Assembly (NCBI GenBank): GCA_020848905.1
Contig: JADLHG010000015.1
Location: 1 to 48,000, forward strand
DNA: 48,000 bases
Source: Deltaproteobacteria bacterium
Lineage (GTDB): Bacteria; Myxococcota_A; Polyangia; GCA-2747355; JADLHG01
Direction of reading: 5' to 3'
The stretch's first letter is position 1. Every line of letters begins with the position of its first letter. The notes beneath the pieces are model-generated. The model was not told where the DNA came from and made no database searches. It was given only the letters and a program-made list of their open reading frames with translations. A program made the translations under genes and the position numbers. Positions 8,632 to 19,774 of the stretch are shown piece by piece.

Positions 8632-9777
8632 CTACGGCGGTGGGGGTGGGGTCGCTCCCTTGCACGTCGGGCGCGTCGACGCCGTGGCCGGCACGCACTT
8701 CTTCGTCGTCACCGAACAGGACTCCGAGAGGCACTGCGACGAGGCGGTGCAATCGGCGCCTTCGGCCTTCTTCGCCGCGCAGACGGCCTTGCCGGGGGTC
8801 GTGACGGCGTCGCAGTAGTGGCCCTCCACGCAGGTCTCGACCGAGCTGCCCGACTTGCATGCCTCGCCGACCTTCCGCTTCTCGACGCACAGGCCGTGGG
8901 TGGGGTCCGCGAGGGTGTCGCACCAGAGCCCCGTCAGGCAGTGCGAGTTGAGCGTGCAGGGGCCAGCCACGGGTCGCCGCATGGCGCACACGGGATTATC
9001 CGGCGTCGTGTCGCGGTCGCAGAAAAGGTCGACCACCTCGGGGTCGCAGCTCGTGTCGGCGCAGGGCTGGCCGTCCTTGGCGTAGGGCCGGCAGGTGGGG
9101 GCGCCCCCCGCCTTGGGGGTGGAGCAGCCGAGCCCCGTCTCGCAGTTGCTCGACACCTCGCAGGGGTCGCCGTCCTTCCCGAGCGCGCGGCAGAGCTTGA
9201 GGTCCGTATACGAGGCCAGGGTGCACGAGCTGCCGGGAGCGCACTCGAACTGGTTGTGGCAGATGCGGCCCTGCGGCGTCTTGCCCGAGAAGACCTGTTC
9301 GAGCAGGCAGGCCTTCGGCCCCGAGGTGTTCGGAAGCATCGTGCTCGTCACGGTCGGCGGGAAGTAGCGCATGTCGCAGACCATGTCGGCCCACGCCTTC
9401 GTGCACTTCTCGAGGCCCGCCGCGTTGACACCCAGCGCGCCTCTCCCGGCCGCCTCCTCCATCGCCGCGATGCCGGTTCGCTCGAGGAACTCGTAGTACT
9501 GCTTGCAGCCCGCGAGGTCGGTGAACCGCTTCTTGAACGCGACGTCGATCTCCGGCGCCCCGCAGCACTTGAAGACGTGGGCGCAGTAGGCCTCGATGCG
9601 TTTGAGGTACGCGCCCTTCGCCGCGGCGCGGGCCACCGGGTCGTCCGGCGCCTGTCCCGAGCCATCCCCCCGGTTCCCCCCGTCGCCGCCCGATTGGCCC
9701 TTGTCTCCGCAGGCGCTCGCACCGACGAGCGCCAGTCCCATGCCGATCCCTAGAGCGAGTCGCTTCGTTCGCATCAC
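8632..9777 (-). CDS. Cys-rich (dickkopf-like) lipoprotein
   Basis: A 381-residue secreted protein of unknown function. The N-terminus is a lipoprotein-type signal (Lys/Arg start, hydrophobic stretch, GASAC with Cys-23), followed by a Gly/Asp/Ser-rich linker to about residue 48. A helical region (about 50-160) with a few Cys precedes a C-terminal half made of short Cys-rich modules of the form G-x-x-C-x(5-6)-C-x-x-G-x-x-C, e.g. [22 protein letters not shown] and [17 protein letters not shown], spaced about 40-45 residues. This layout resembles the dickkopf N-terminal Cys-rich modules often annotated in Myxococcota. The end is Pro-rich. It is convergent with mltG and ends 66 bases from it. Role unknown; surface or periplasmic location is inferred. 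Confidence 0.75.
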   Translation of the reverse strand: MMRTKRLALGIGMGLALVGASACGDKGQSGGDGGNRGDGSGQAPDDPVARAAAKGAYLKRIEAYCAHVFKCCGAPEIDVAFKKRFTDLAGCKQYYEFLERTGIAAMEEAAGRGALGVNAAGLEKCTKAWADMVCDMRYFPPTVTSTMLPNTSGPKACLLEQVFSGKTPQGRICHNQFECAPGSSCTLASYTDLKLCRALGKDGDPCEVSSNCETGLGCSTPKAGGAPTCRPYAKDGQPCADTSCDPEVVDLFCDRDTTPDNPVCAMRRPVAGPCTLNSHCLTGLWCDTLADPTHGLCVEKRKVGEACKSGSSVETCVEGHYCDAVTTPGKAVCAAKKAEGADCTASSQCLSESCSVTTKKCVPATASTRPTCKGATPPPPP

Positions 9778-9984
9778 CGAGTCCTCCGACGGAGCGCCAC
9801 GTTAGCAGCGTGCCGGTGGGCCTGTCCATGCAGGACGCGGCGTGCCCAGCCACGGTCACCCACCCCCGGGGGGCTCCTTGCTGCGCCCACGGCCGCCATG
9901 CTACCTTCGGTGCATTCTAAAAACGCGAAGTTTGCTGCCCACCGCCCGCGGCGTGGGGCCCGCGTCTTTGAAGGAGCGATGCGA

Positions 9985-12041
<2,057 letters not shown>

Positions 12042-12045
<4 letters not shown>

Positions 12046-13147
12046 GCCAGAAGATCGACCAAGACCACAGCCGGTTCCGTCGGATCGTCCGCGGGAAGAT
12101 CAAGCAGAACCTGCGCAAGTACATCACGAAGGGCGACCTCGTGGGGCGGCAGGGGAAGGACACGGTCCACATCCCCCTGCCGCAGATCGAGATCCCGCGC
12201 TTCCGCTTCGGCGCGAAGCAGTCGGGGGGCGTGGGGCAGGGGGACGGCGAGGTCGGGGACCCGCTGGGGCAGGGGGACCCCCAGCAGGGCTCGGGCAAGG
12301 CCGGGGACCAGGCCGGCGAGCACGGCGTCGAGGTGGAGGTCACCTTCGAGGAGCTCGCCGAGATCCTGGGCGAGGAGCTCGAGCTTCCGCGCATCGAGCC
12401 CCGGGGCAAAGAGGCGATCATCTCGCGCAAGGATCGGTACACGTCGATTCGCCGCACGGGTCCCGAGTCGCTCCGGCACTTCAAGCGCACCTTCAAGCGC
12501 GCCCTCCGCCGGCAGATCGCCATGGGGAACTACGACCCCAAGAATCCCGTGATCGTGCCCGTGCGGGACGACCTGCGCTTCCGCTCGTGGAAGACCAACC
12601 CGCTCCCCGAGACGAACGCCGTCATCATCTACATGATGGACGTCTCGGGGTCGATGGGGGACGAGCAGAAGGAGATCGTGCGCATCGAATCCTTCTGGAT
12701 CGATACGTGGCTTCGCTCGCAATACGACGGCATCGAGGCCCGCTACCTGATCCACGATGCCACGGCGAAGGAAGTGGACCGGGACACCTTCTTCCGCACG
12801 CGCGAGAGCGGCGGCACGATGATCTCGAGCGTCTACAAGCTGTGCGCCCGAATGATCGAAGACGAGTACAGCCCGCTGGAGTGGAACATCTATCCCTTCC
12901 ACTTCTCCGACGGTGACAACTGGTCGGTGGACGACACGGCGCTCTGCATCCGCATCCTGCGCGAACAGGTGCTGACGGCGGCCAACATGTTCTGCTACGG
13001 CCAGGTCGAGAGCCCCTACGGCAGCGGTCAGTTCATCAAGGACCTGCGAGAGCATTTCGACGAGGAGACGGACGGCGTGGTGACCTCGGAGATCTCCGGG
13101 CGCGAGGCCATCGTGGACTCGATCAAGACCTTCCTCGGGCGAGGTAA

Positions 13148-13151
<4 letters not shown>
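12042..13151 (+). CDS. yeaH: YeaH/YhbH family protein (DUF444)
   Basis: A 369-residue DUF444 protein with a von Willebrand factor A-like fold, the usual partner of PrkA in stress or sporulation operons. The metal-ion-dependent adhesion site reads [14 protein letters not shown] with the first Asp at residue 200, and a second conserved block is [15 protein letters not shown]. Residues 55-95 form a Gly/Gln-rich low-complexity insert ([11 protein letters not shown] and similar) characteristic of the family. The GTG start overlaps the prkA stop and the 3' end overlaps the spoVR GTG, so all three are coupled. Family certain; molecular role (assembly or substrate adaptor for PrkA) is inference from genomic association. 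Confidence 0.93.
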
Positions 13152-14653
<1,502 letters not shown>

Positions 14654-14695
14654 GGCCCGGTGCGCTCGAAGGGCGCCGGGAGGTGGGGCGCGGCG

Positions 14696-15559
14696 ATGAG
14701 GCTTTGCGTCTGGGGGCTCACCGACGTCGGGATGAAGCGAGACCACAACGAGGACGCGCTGCTCTTGCGTCCGGAGCTGGGGCTCTTCGCCGTGGCCGAC
14801 GGCATGGGGGGCCACATGGGGGGCGACCAGGCCAGCCGCATGGCCGTGGAGGTTCTCGAGCGGGAGCTGCGCGCGTCGATGCCTGCCGACGAGCGGGGCT
14901 TCGGGGGCGGGGCGAGCGACGCGGTGGCGCAGGCGCTCTCCGCGGCCACGCAGAAGGCGGGCCAGGAGATCTACGACCGCGCGGCGGAGGACGCCGACCT
15001 GGCCGGAATGGGGACCACGCTCACGTCGCTCCTGATCCGTCGCGGGCGCGCCTACTTCGGACACGTCGGCGACAGCCGCGCCTACCTGCTGCGGGACAAC
15101 CGCCTGGTGCAGGTCACGGTGGACCACTCCTGGATCGAAGAGCAGGTGCGCGCGGGGCTCATGACCCCGGCCGAGGCGCAGGAGAGCGCGCTCCGACACA
15201 TCGTCACGCGCTCCGTGGGGTTCGAGCGGGAGGTGATGGTGGATCTGGAGGTGCTGCCCGTCCTGCCGGGCGACTGCTTTCTCCTCTGCTCCGACGGGCT
15301 GTCGAACTATCTCGACGCTGACGAGCTGCGCGAGCTGCTCAACCGCTGGTACTTCGCCGAGGTGCCGACGGTGCTGGTGGGGAAGGCCAACCAGGCCGGC
15401 GGAGACGACAACATCACCGTGGCGGTGGTCTACCTGGCGAACGACGGCGACGGGGCCGAGGACGGGCTGGCGGACCTAGCTGCGGCGGCGACGGAGCCGG
15501 CGGAACCCGAGCCCGAGCCCGAGGACGAGCCAACCGGCGAGATCTTGCGCCCCGGGTGA
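14696..15559 (+). CDS. PP2C-type Ser/Thr protein phosphatase
   Basis: A 287-residue Stp1/PrpC-like metal-dependent phosphatase that dephosphorylates Ser/Thr residues. All PP2C motifs are intact: DVGMKRDHNEDALLL (metal-binding Asp), LFAVADGMGGHMGGDQAS, MGTTLTSLLI, HVGDSRAYLLRDNRL, LLCSDGLSNYLDADEL and GGDDNITVAVV. The start at 14696 has GGGAGGTGG about eight bases upstream; a longer GTG reading from 14660 adds twelve unconserved residues. The last 28 residues are Glu/Pro-rich and are encoded over the antisense of a convergent protease gene. It lies 42 bases after spoVR, so it probably belongs to the prkA operon and could reverse PrkA phosphorylation; that link is inference. Confidence 0.93.
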   Translation: MRLCVWGLTDVGMKRDHNEDALLLRPELGLFAVADGMGGHMGGDQASRMAVEVLERELRASMPADERGFGGGASDAVAQALSAATQKAGQEIYDRAAEDADLAGMGTTLTSLLIRRGRAYFGHVGDSRAYLLRDNRLVQVTVDHSWIEEQVRAGLMTPAEAQESALRHIVTRSVGFEREVMVDLEVLPVLPGDCFLLCSDGLSNYLDADELRELLNRWYFAEVPTVLVGKANQAGGDDNITVAVVYLANDGDGAEDGLADLAAAATEPAEPEPEPEDEPTGEILRPG

Positions 15560-16912
15560 CCCCGCCCCGTCAGCCACGGCGCACCCGCCGAAGAGCCGGC
15601 CAGCCGTGAGCCCTCCCGACTGGGCGCTCTGACCGGCCGGCGGCGCACTGCAGACGTGCTCGTCCCCCTTCGCGGTCGCAAGACACTCGGCCTGGCCGGG
15701 GCAGCCCGTCGCGGTGCCGGGGGTGCAGCGGTCGGTGCAGTACTTGCCGGCGGCCGCCGGGTCCTCGGCGCAGAGGCCGCTCTTGCACTCTCCGGGGTCC
15801 TTGCAGGTCGCTCCGTACTCGCCGGGCTTGGGCGGCTCCGCGGTCTTGGGGTCGGTCCCAGGCCCCGTCCCGGGCGTCGGCCCGGCGGCGAGCTCGAGAA
15901 GGATCGAGGCTTCGCCCTTGTTGCCCGCCGCGTCGTGGCCCACGACCTTCACGTTGTTGGCCCCCGCGCCGAGGCTCAGCTGGAATTCGAAGGGGCCGGC
16001 GTTCAGCGTCTGCTTCAAGCGATCGTTCAGATAGAGCTCCACCTTCGCCACGCCGACGTTGTCGGTGACCTCGGCCTTCACCGTCACGGTGGCCGAGGTG
16101 GCAGCTCCAGTGCCGGGCGAGAGGATGCTCACCTTCGGGGGCTGCGTGTCGGCCACAGGCGCCGCACCCCCCGTCACAACGTCGCCGCCGGCGGTCTGGC
16201 TGATCCAGTCGACATAGCGGTCTACCCGGGCGTCGTGGGCCTCGGTGCCGCAGGGGGCCTTCCCCCAGGAGGTGACGCCCACCTGAACCTCCTGGCCGTT
16301 GATCGTGGCGAAGGCGGGGCCCCCCGAGTCTCCGTAGCAGGTGTTGCCGACGGCGCCCGTCGAGCCGACAAACACGACCTCCGTCTCGGTGACGCTGGCG
16401 ATCTTGTTTCTGGCCATGCGCTTCGTGCCCGCGCCCTCTCCCTGCTGCCCGGCGGGAGGCTCTGCAATCACGCCGAAGCCCACGAGCGTGAGCTCGAGCC
16501 CCACGGCAGGGGCCACCGCGCTGATGGCCGAGGGGGTGACTGGCGGCGCGCTGGCGAGGAGGACCACGGTGAGGTCCTTCTGCGGGGGGCTCGTCTTGCT
16601 GTTCTGGCTGAACTCCGGGTGCCGCACGACACTGGCGGCCGGGTAGCGCTGGCCACCCAGCTCCAGCACGTAGGCGGAAGCGGGAGCCCCGACGACGACG
16701 CAGTGGCCGGCCGTGAGGACGGTCTTCTTGCCCACCAGGGTGGCAGTGCAGATGCTCTGGGCGCCGATGCGGAGCAGGCCCACCGACGGGTGTCCGCCGT
16801 AGGTCTGGCCGTTCACGATCGGCGCCTCCCAGAGGCGCAGGCCGAGCTCGCTCGATCCCTCGCAGCCGAGGAGGGCGAAGCAGGAGAGGACCAGCCCGCG
16901 ACGCAGCGTCAT
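15476..16912 (-). CDS. Trypsin-like serine protease lipoprotein with MYXO-CTERM tail
   Basis: A 478-residue exported S1-family protease. The start at 16912 gives a short signal peptide ending in a good lipobox (FALLGC, Cys-17). The chymotrypsin-type domain follows: IVNGQTYGGHPSVGLL (activation-site-like N-terminus), VLTAGHC with the catalytic His, KDLTVVLL with the Asp, and CYGDSGGPAF with the Ser, so it should be active. Next comes an Ig-like domain (about residues 255-345, PPKVSILSPGTG...), a Cys-rich module with GECKSGLCAEDPA and CTDRCTPGTATGC, and finally a MYXO-CTERM-type signal: GGC, a short linker, a hydrophobic stretch (GWLVLGLGLG) and FRRLRRRRS. Its last 84 bases overlap the PP2C gene on the opposite strand. 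Such tails are known as sorting signals to the cell surface in Myxococcota. Confidence 0.88.
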   Translation of the reverse strand: MTLRRGLVLSCFALLGCEGSSELGLRLWEAPIVNGQTYGGHPSVGLLRIGAQSICTATLVGKKTVLTAGHCVVVGAPASAYVLELGGQRYPAASVVRHPEFSQNSKTSPPQKDLTVVLLASAPPVTPSAISAVAPAVGLELTLVGFGVIAEPPAGQQGEGAGTKRMARNKIASVTETEVVFVGSTGAVGNTCYGDSGGPAFATINGQEVQVGVTSWGKAPCGTEAHDARVDRYVDWISQTAGGDVVTGGAAPVADTQPPKVSILSPGTGAATSATVTVKAEVTDNVGVAKVELYLNDRLKQTLNAGPFEFQLSLGAGANNVKVVGHDAAGNKGEASILLELAAGPTPGTGPGTDPKTAEPPKPGEYGATCKDPGECKSGLCAEDPAAAGKYCTDRCTPGTATGCPGQAECLATAKGDEHVCSAPPAGQSAQSGGLTAGRLFGGCAVADGAGSPGAQDLAGWLVLGLGLGFRRLRRRRS

Positions 16913-17146
16913 GGCGGCCGAATAGAGCAAGGGGCGCGCCGAGGGGTGCCCGGCGTGATTCCGCCAGCTTAGTCTGCTGGGCCTGGGGGAGCGGGCCCCG
17001 GAGTGTGGGCTCCGCACCACATGCCCCCGCTCGAGTGCGGGCCCCCTTCCGGGCTACCCGCTGCCGTTGAGTGCCCGGAAGCTGCTATTGTCCGGCGTCG
17101 CGGGGCCCAGGCCGGCCTCCGATTCCCGCGTAGCCCGGACCAGACG

Positions 17147-17731
17147 ATGAAGCCGATCCCGACCGAGATCCCCGAGGTGCTGCTCGTGCCCACCCGGGTC
17201 TTTCACGACGAGCGCGGCTACTTCCTGGAGAGCTACGTGGCGGAGAGGTATCGCCGGGCCGGGATCGCCAGCTCCTTCGTGCAGGACAATTGCTCCCGCT
17301 CGCACGCCGGAGTGCTGCGGGGGCTCCACTTCCAGCGGGGCGCGGCGGCGCAGGACAAGCTGGTGCGCGTCACCCGTGGCCGCGTCTTCGACGTCGCAGT
17401 GGATCTTCGACGGGGCTCGCCGACCTTCAAGCGATGGGTCGGGGTCGTGCTGAGCGCCGACGAGGCAGCGAGCCTCTTCATCCCCGCGGGCTTCGCGCAC
17501 GGCTTCTGCGCGCTCACCGAGGCGGACCTCGAGTACAAGTGTTCTGCGTACTATTCGCCCGCCGACGAACGCGGGGTCGCCTGGGACGATCCCGACCTCG
17601 GGATCGAGTGGCCCATCGAGCGCCCGGCGGTTTCGGCGCGCGATCGGGCATTGCCGCGGCTCGCGGAGCTGGCCGAGGGGGACCTCCCGTCCTCCGCCAG
17701 CCTGGGGCTTCCTACTGGAGGACACGCGTGA
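17147..17731 (+). CDS. rmlC: dTDP-4-dehydrorhamnose 3,5-epimerase
   Basis: A 194-residue cupin-fold epimerase that converts dTDP-4-keto-6-deoxyglucose to the L-lyxo form in dTDP-L-rhamnose synthesis. Motifs seen: FHDERGYFLESY (residues 22-33), QDNCSRSHAGVLRGLHFQ with the catalytic His, VFDVAVDLRRGSPTFKRWVG, FIPAGFAHGFCAL and YKCSAYYSPADERGVAWDDPDLGIEWP. Length is standard (about 180-195). The ATG at 17147 starts right before the conserved core; the frame stays open upstream but that part is unconserved. The stop overlaps the rmlA GTG (GTGA). Confidence 0.96.
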   Translation: MKPIPTEIPEVLLVPTRVFHDERGYFLESYVAERYRRAGIASSFVQDNCSRSHAGVLRGLHFQRGAAAQDKLVRVTRGRVFDVAVDLRRGSPTFKRWVGVVLSADEAASLFIPAGFAHGFCALTEADLEYKCSAYYSPADERGVAWDDPDLGIEWPIERPAVSARDRALPRLAELAEGDLPSSASLGLPTGGHA

Positions 17732-18603
17732 AGGGCATCATCCTCGCGGGCGGTTCGGGGACCCGTCTCTACCCGAGTACCTATGCGGTCTCCAAGCAGC
17801 TCCTGCCGGTCTACGACAAGCCGATGGTCTACTACCCGCTCTCCACCCTGATGATGGCGGGGGTGCGAGAGGTGCTGATCATCTCCACGCCTCGAGACCT
17901 GCCCTCGTATCGCGAGCTCCTGGGGGACGGGGAGCGCCTGGGCCTCGCGCTCTCCTACGTCGAACAGCCGCGGCCCGAGGGGCTGGCGCAGGGGCTGCTC
18001 CTCGGCGAGGCCTTCCTGGCCGGCTCCCCCGTGGCGCTGGCCCTCGGGGACAATCTCTTCTTTGGGCACGGCCTCGGTACGAGCCTGGCCGCGGCGGCGC
18101 GGGAGAACCAGGGCGCGACGATCTTCTGCTATCGGGTGCGAGACCCCGAGCGCTACGGCGTCGCCGAGCTGGATGCGAGCGGAAACGTCGTCGATCTCGA
18201 GGAGAAACCACGCGAGCCGAAGTCCAATCTGGCCGTGGTGGGGCTCTACTTCTACGACCAGCGCGCGGTCGAGGTGGCGCGCGGGCTCACGCCTTCGGCC
18301 CGAGGGGAGCTCGAGATCACTGACGTCAACCGATGGTACCTGCGCCAGGGGGCGCTGCGCGCGGTGGAGCTCGGCCGGGGAACGGCCTGGCTCGACACGG
18401 GGACGCACGAGGCGTTGCACCAGGCCGCCGCCTTCATCGAGACGGTCCAAAACCGCCAGGGGCTGATGGTCGCCTGCGTCGAGGAGGTGGCCTACCGCAT
18501 GGGCTTCATCGACCTCGAACAGCTCGAGCGGCTGGCGCGCGCGTTCTCCGGCGGGAGCTACGGCGAGTACCTGCGGCAGCTTTGCAAGGCGAAGCCGCGA
18601 TGA
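17728..18603 (+). CDS. rmlA: Glucose-1-phosphate thymidylyltransferase
   Basis: A 291-residue nucleotidyltransferase that makes dTDP-glucose from glucose-1-phosphate and dTTP. Starts with GTG at 17728 preceded by GGAGG (17717-17721 region), giving the signature KGIILAGGSGTRLYPSTYAV at residues 2-21. Other motifs: KQLLPVYDKPMVYYPLSTLM, EQPRPEGLAQ, LGDNLFFGHG, ATIFCYRVRDPERYGV, EEKPREPKSNLAVVGLYFYD and GELEITDVNRWYL. Length is typical (about 290). Overlaps rmlC upstream (GTGA) and rmlB downstream (ATGA). Confidence 0.97.
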   Translation: MKGIILAGGSGTRLYPSTYAVSKQLLPVYDKPMVYYPLSTLMMAGVREVLIISTPRDLPSYRELLGDGERLGLALSYVEQPRPEGLAQGLLLGEAFLAGSPVALALGDNLFFGHGLGTSLAAAARENQGATIFCYRVRDPERYGVAELDASGNVVDLEEKPREPKSNLAVVGLYFYDQRAVEVARGLTPSARGELEITDVNRWYLRQGALRAVELGRGTAWLDTGTHEALHQAAAFIETVQNRQGLMVACVEEVAYRMGFIDLEQLERLARAFSGGSYGEYLRQLCKAKPR

Positions 18604-19763
18604 CCGATCCCGGGGCCGAGAGCGATTCCACCGACGGTTTCGCCGCGAAGGGGGCAGCGGACGACGCGTGCGTGCTGGTCACGGGCGGCGCCGGCTTCAT
18701 CGGTGGAAACCTCGTCCGCCTCCTCGTACGCGAGTGCGGGGTGCGCGTCGTCAACCTCGACAAACTCACCTACGCGGGCAATCTGGAGTCGCTGGCCGAC
18801 CTGGAGGGGGAACCTCGCCACGCCTTCGTGCGCGGCGACGTGGCCGACGCGGAGCTCGTGCGGCACGTCTTCGACGAGTTTCGACCGCGGGCGGTGCTAC
18901 ACCTGGCCGCCGAATCGCACGTCGATCGATCCATCGACGCCCCCGGCGCCTTCATCGAGACCAACCTGCTCGGTACCTACACCCTGCTGGAGGCGGTGCG
19001 CCGGCACCTGGGGGGTGTGACCTCGGCGGAGGCGGAGCGCTTTCGCTTCGTGGGGGTCTCGACCGACGAGGTCTACGGGTCGCTCGGCGAGGAGGGGCGG
19101 TTTTCCGAGGAGACGCGGTACGACCCGAGCTCCCCCTATGCGGCTAGCAAGGCCGGGGCCGACCACCTCGTACGCGCCTATCAGCGGACCTACGGTCTTC
19201 CGGCGCTGGTCACGAACTGCTCCAACAACTACGGCCCGTATCAGTTTCCCGAAAAGCTCATTCCGCTGATCATCACCCGCGCCCTCTCCGGTGAGGCGCT
19301 GCCGGTCTATGGGCGGGGGCAGAACGTCCGCGACTGGATCTACGTGGAGGATCACTGCCGCGCGCTCTGGACGGTGCTCGAGCGGGGAGCCCCCGGACGC
19401 ACTTACAACGTAGGGGGAGGCGAGGAGCGGCGGAACCTCGAGGTCGTGGAGACGATCTGCGCGCACCTGGACCGACTCGTTCCTCCGTCGAGCCGGGGGC
19501 TCGGAGTGGGGAGCTACGCCGAGCTCATCCGGTTCGTCACGGATCGTCCGGGGCACGACTTCCGCTACGCGATCGACGATGCGCGGCTGCGGGGCGAGCT
19601 CGGGTGGCGACCGCGAGAGACCTTCGCCACGGGGATCGAGAAGACGGTCCGGTGGTACCTGGACCACCCCGACTGGTGCGCCCACGTGACCTCGGGTGCC
19701 TATCGGGACTGGATCGACAAACACTATGCGCGTCGTGACCAGGCGCGCACCCCGCCCGGTTAG
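18600..19763 (+). CDS. rmlB: dTDP-glucose 4,6-dehydratase
   Basis: A 387-residue extended SDR that oxidises, dehydrates and reduces dTDP-glucose to dTDP-4-keto-6-deoxyglucose. Residues 1-24 form a short acidic leader, then VLVTGGAGFIGGNLVRLL gives the NAD-binding Rossmann motif. The active site is complete: HLAAESHVDRSIDAP, VSTDEVYGSLGEEG (Thr-Asp-Glu) and YAASKAGADHLVRAY (Tyr-x-x-x-Lys), followed by NCSNNYGPYQFPEKLIPL and GRGQNVRDWIYVEDHCRAL. It overlaps rmlA by ATGA. The typical fourth gene rmlD is not next to it; the following gene is convergent, ending 11 bases away. Confidence 0.97.
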   Translation: MTDPGAESDSTDGFAAKGAADDACVLVTGGAGFIGGNLVRLLVRECGVRVVNLDKLTYAGNLESLADLEGEPRHAFVRGDVADAELVRHVFDEFRPRAVLHLAAESHVDRSIDAPGAFIETNLLGTYTLLEAVRRHLGGVTSAEAERFRFVGVSTDEVYGSLGEEGRFSEETRYDPSSPYAASKAGADHLVRAYQRTYGLPALVTNCSNNYGPYQFPEKLIPLIITRALSGEALPVYGRGQNVRDWIYVEDHCRALWTVLERGAPGRTYNVGGGEERRNLEVVETICAHLDRLVPPSSRGLGVGSYAELIRFVTDRPGHDFRYAIDDARLRGELGWRPRETFATGIEKTVRWYLDHPDWCAHVTSGAYRDWIDKHYARRDQARTPPG

Positions 19764-19774
19764 CGGCCTATTTT

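Noticed and set aside
17040-17146. Sigma-70 promoter before rmlC (TTGAGT and TATTGT)
   Set aside because: The two boxes are only 13 bases apart, too close for a working promoter.
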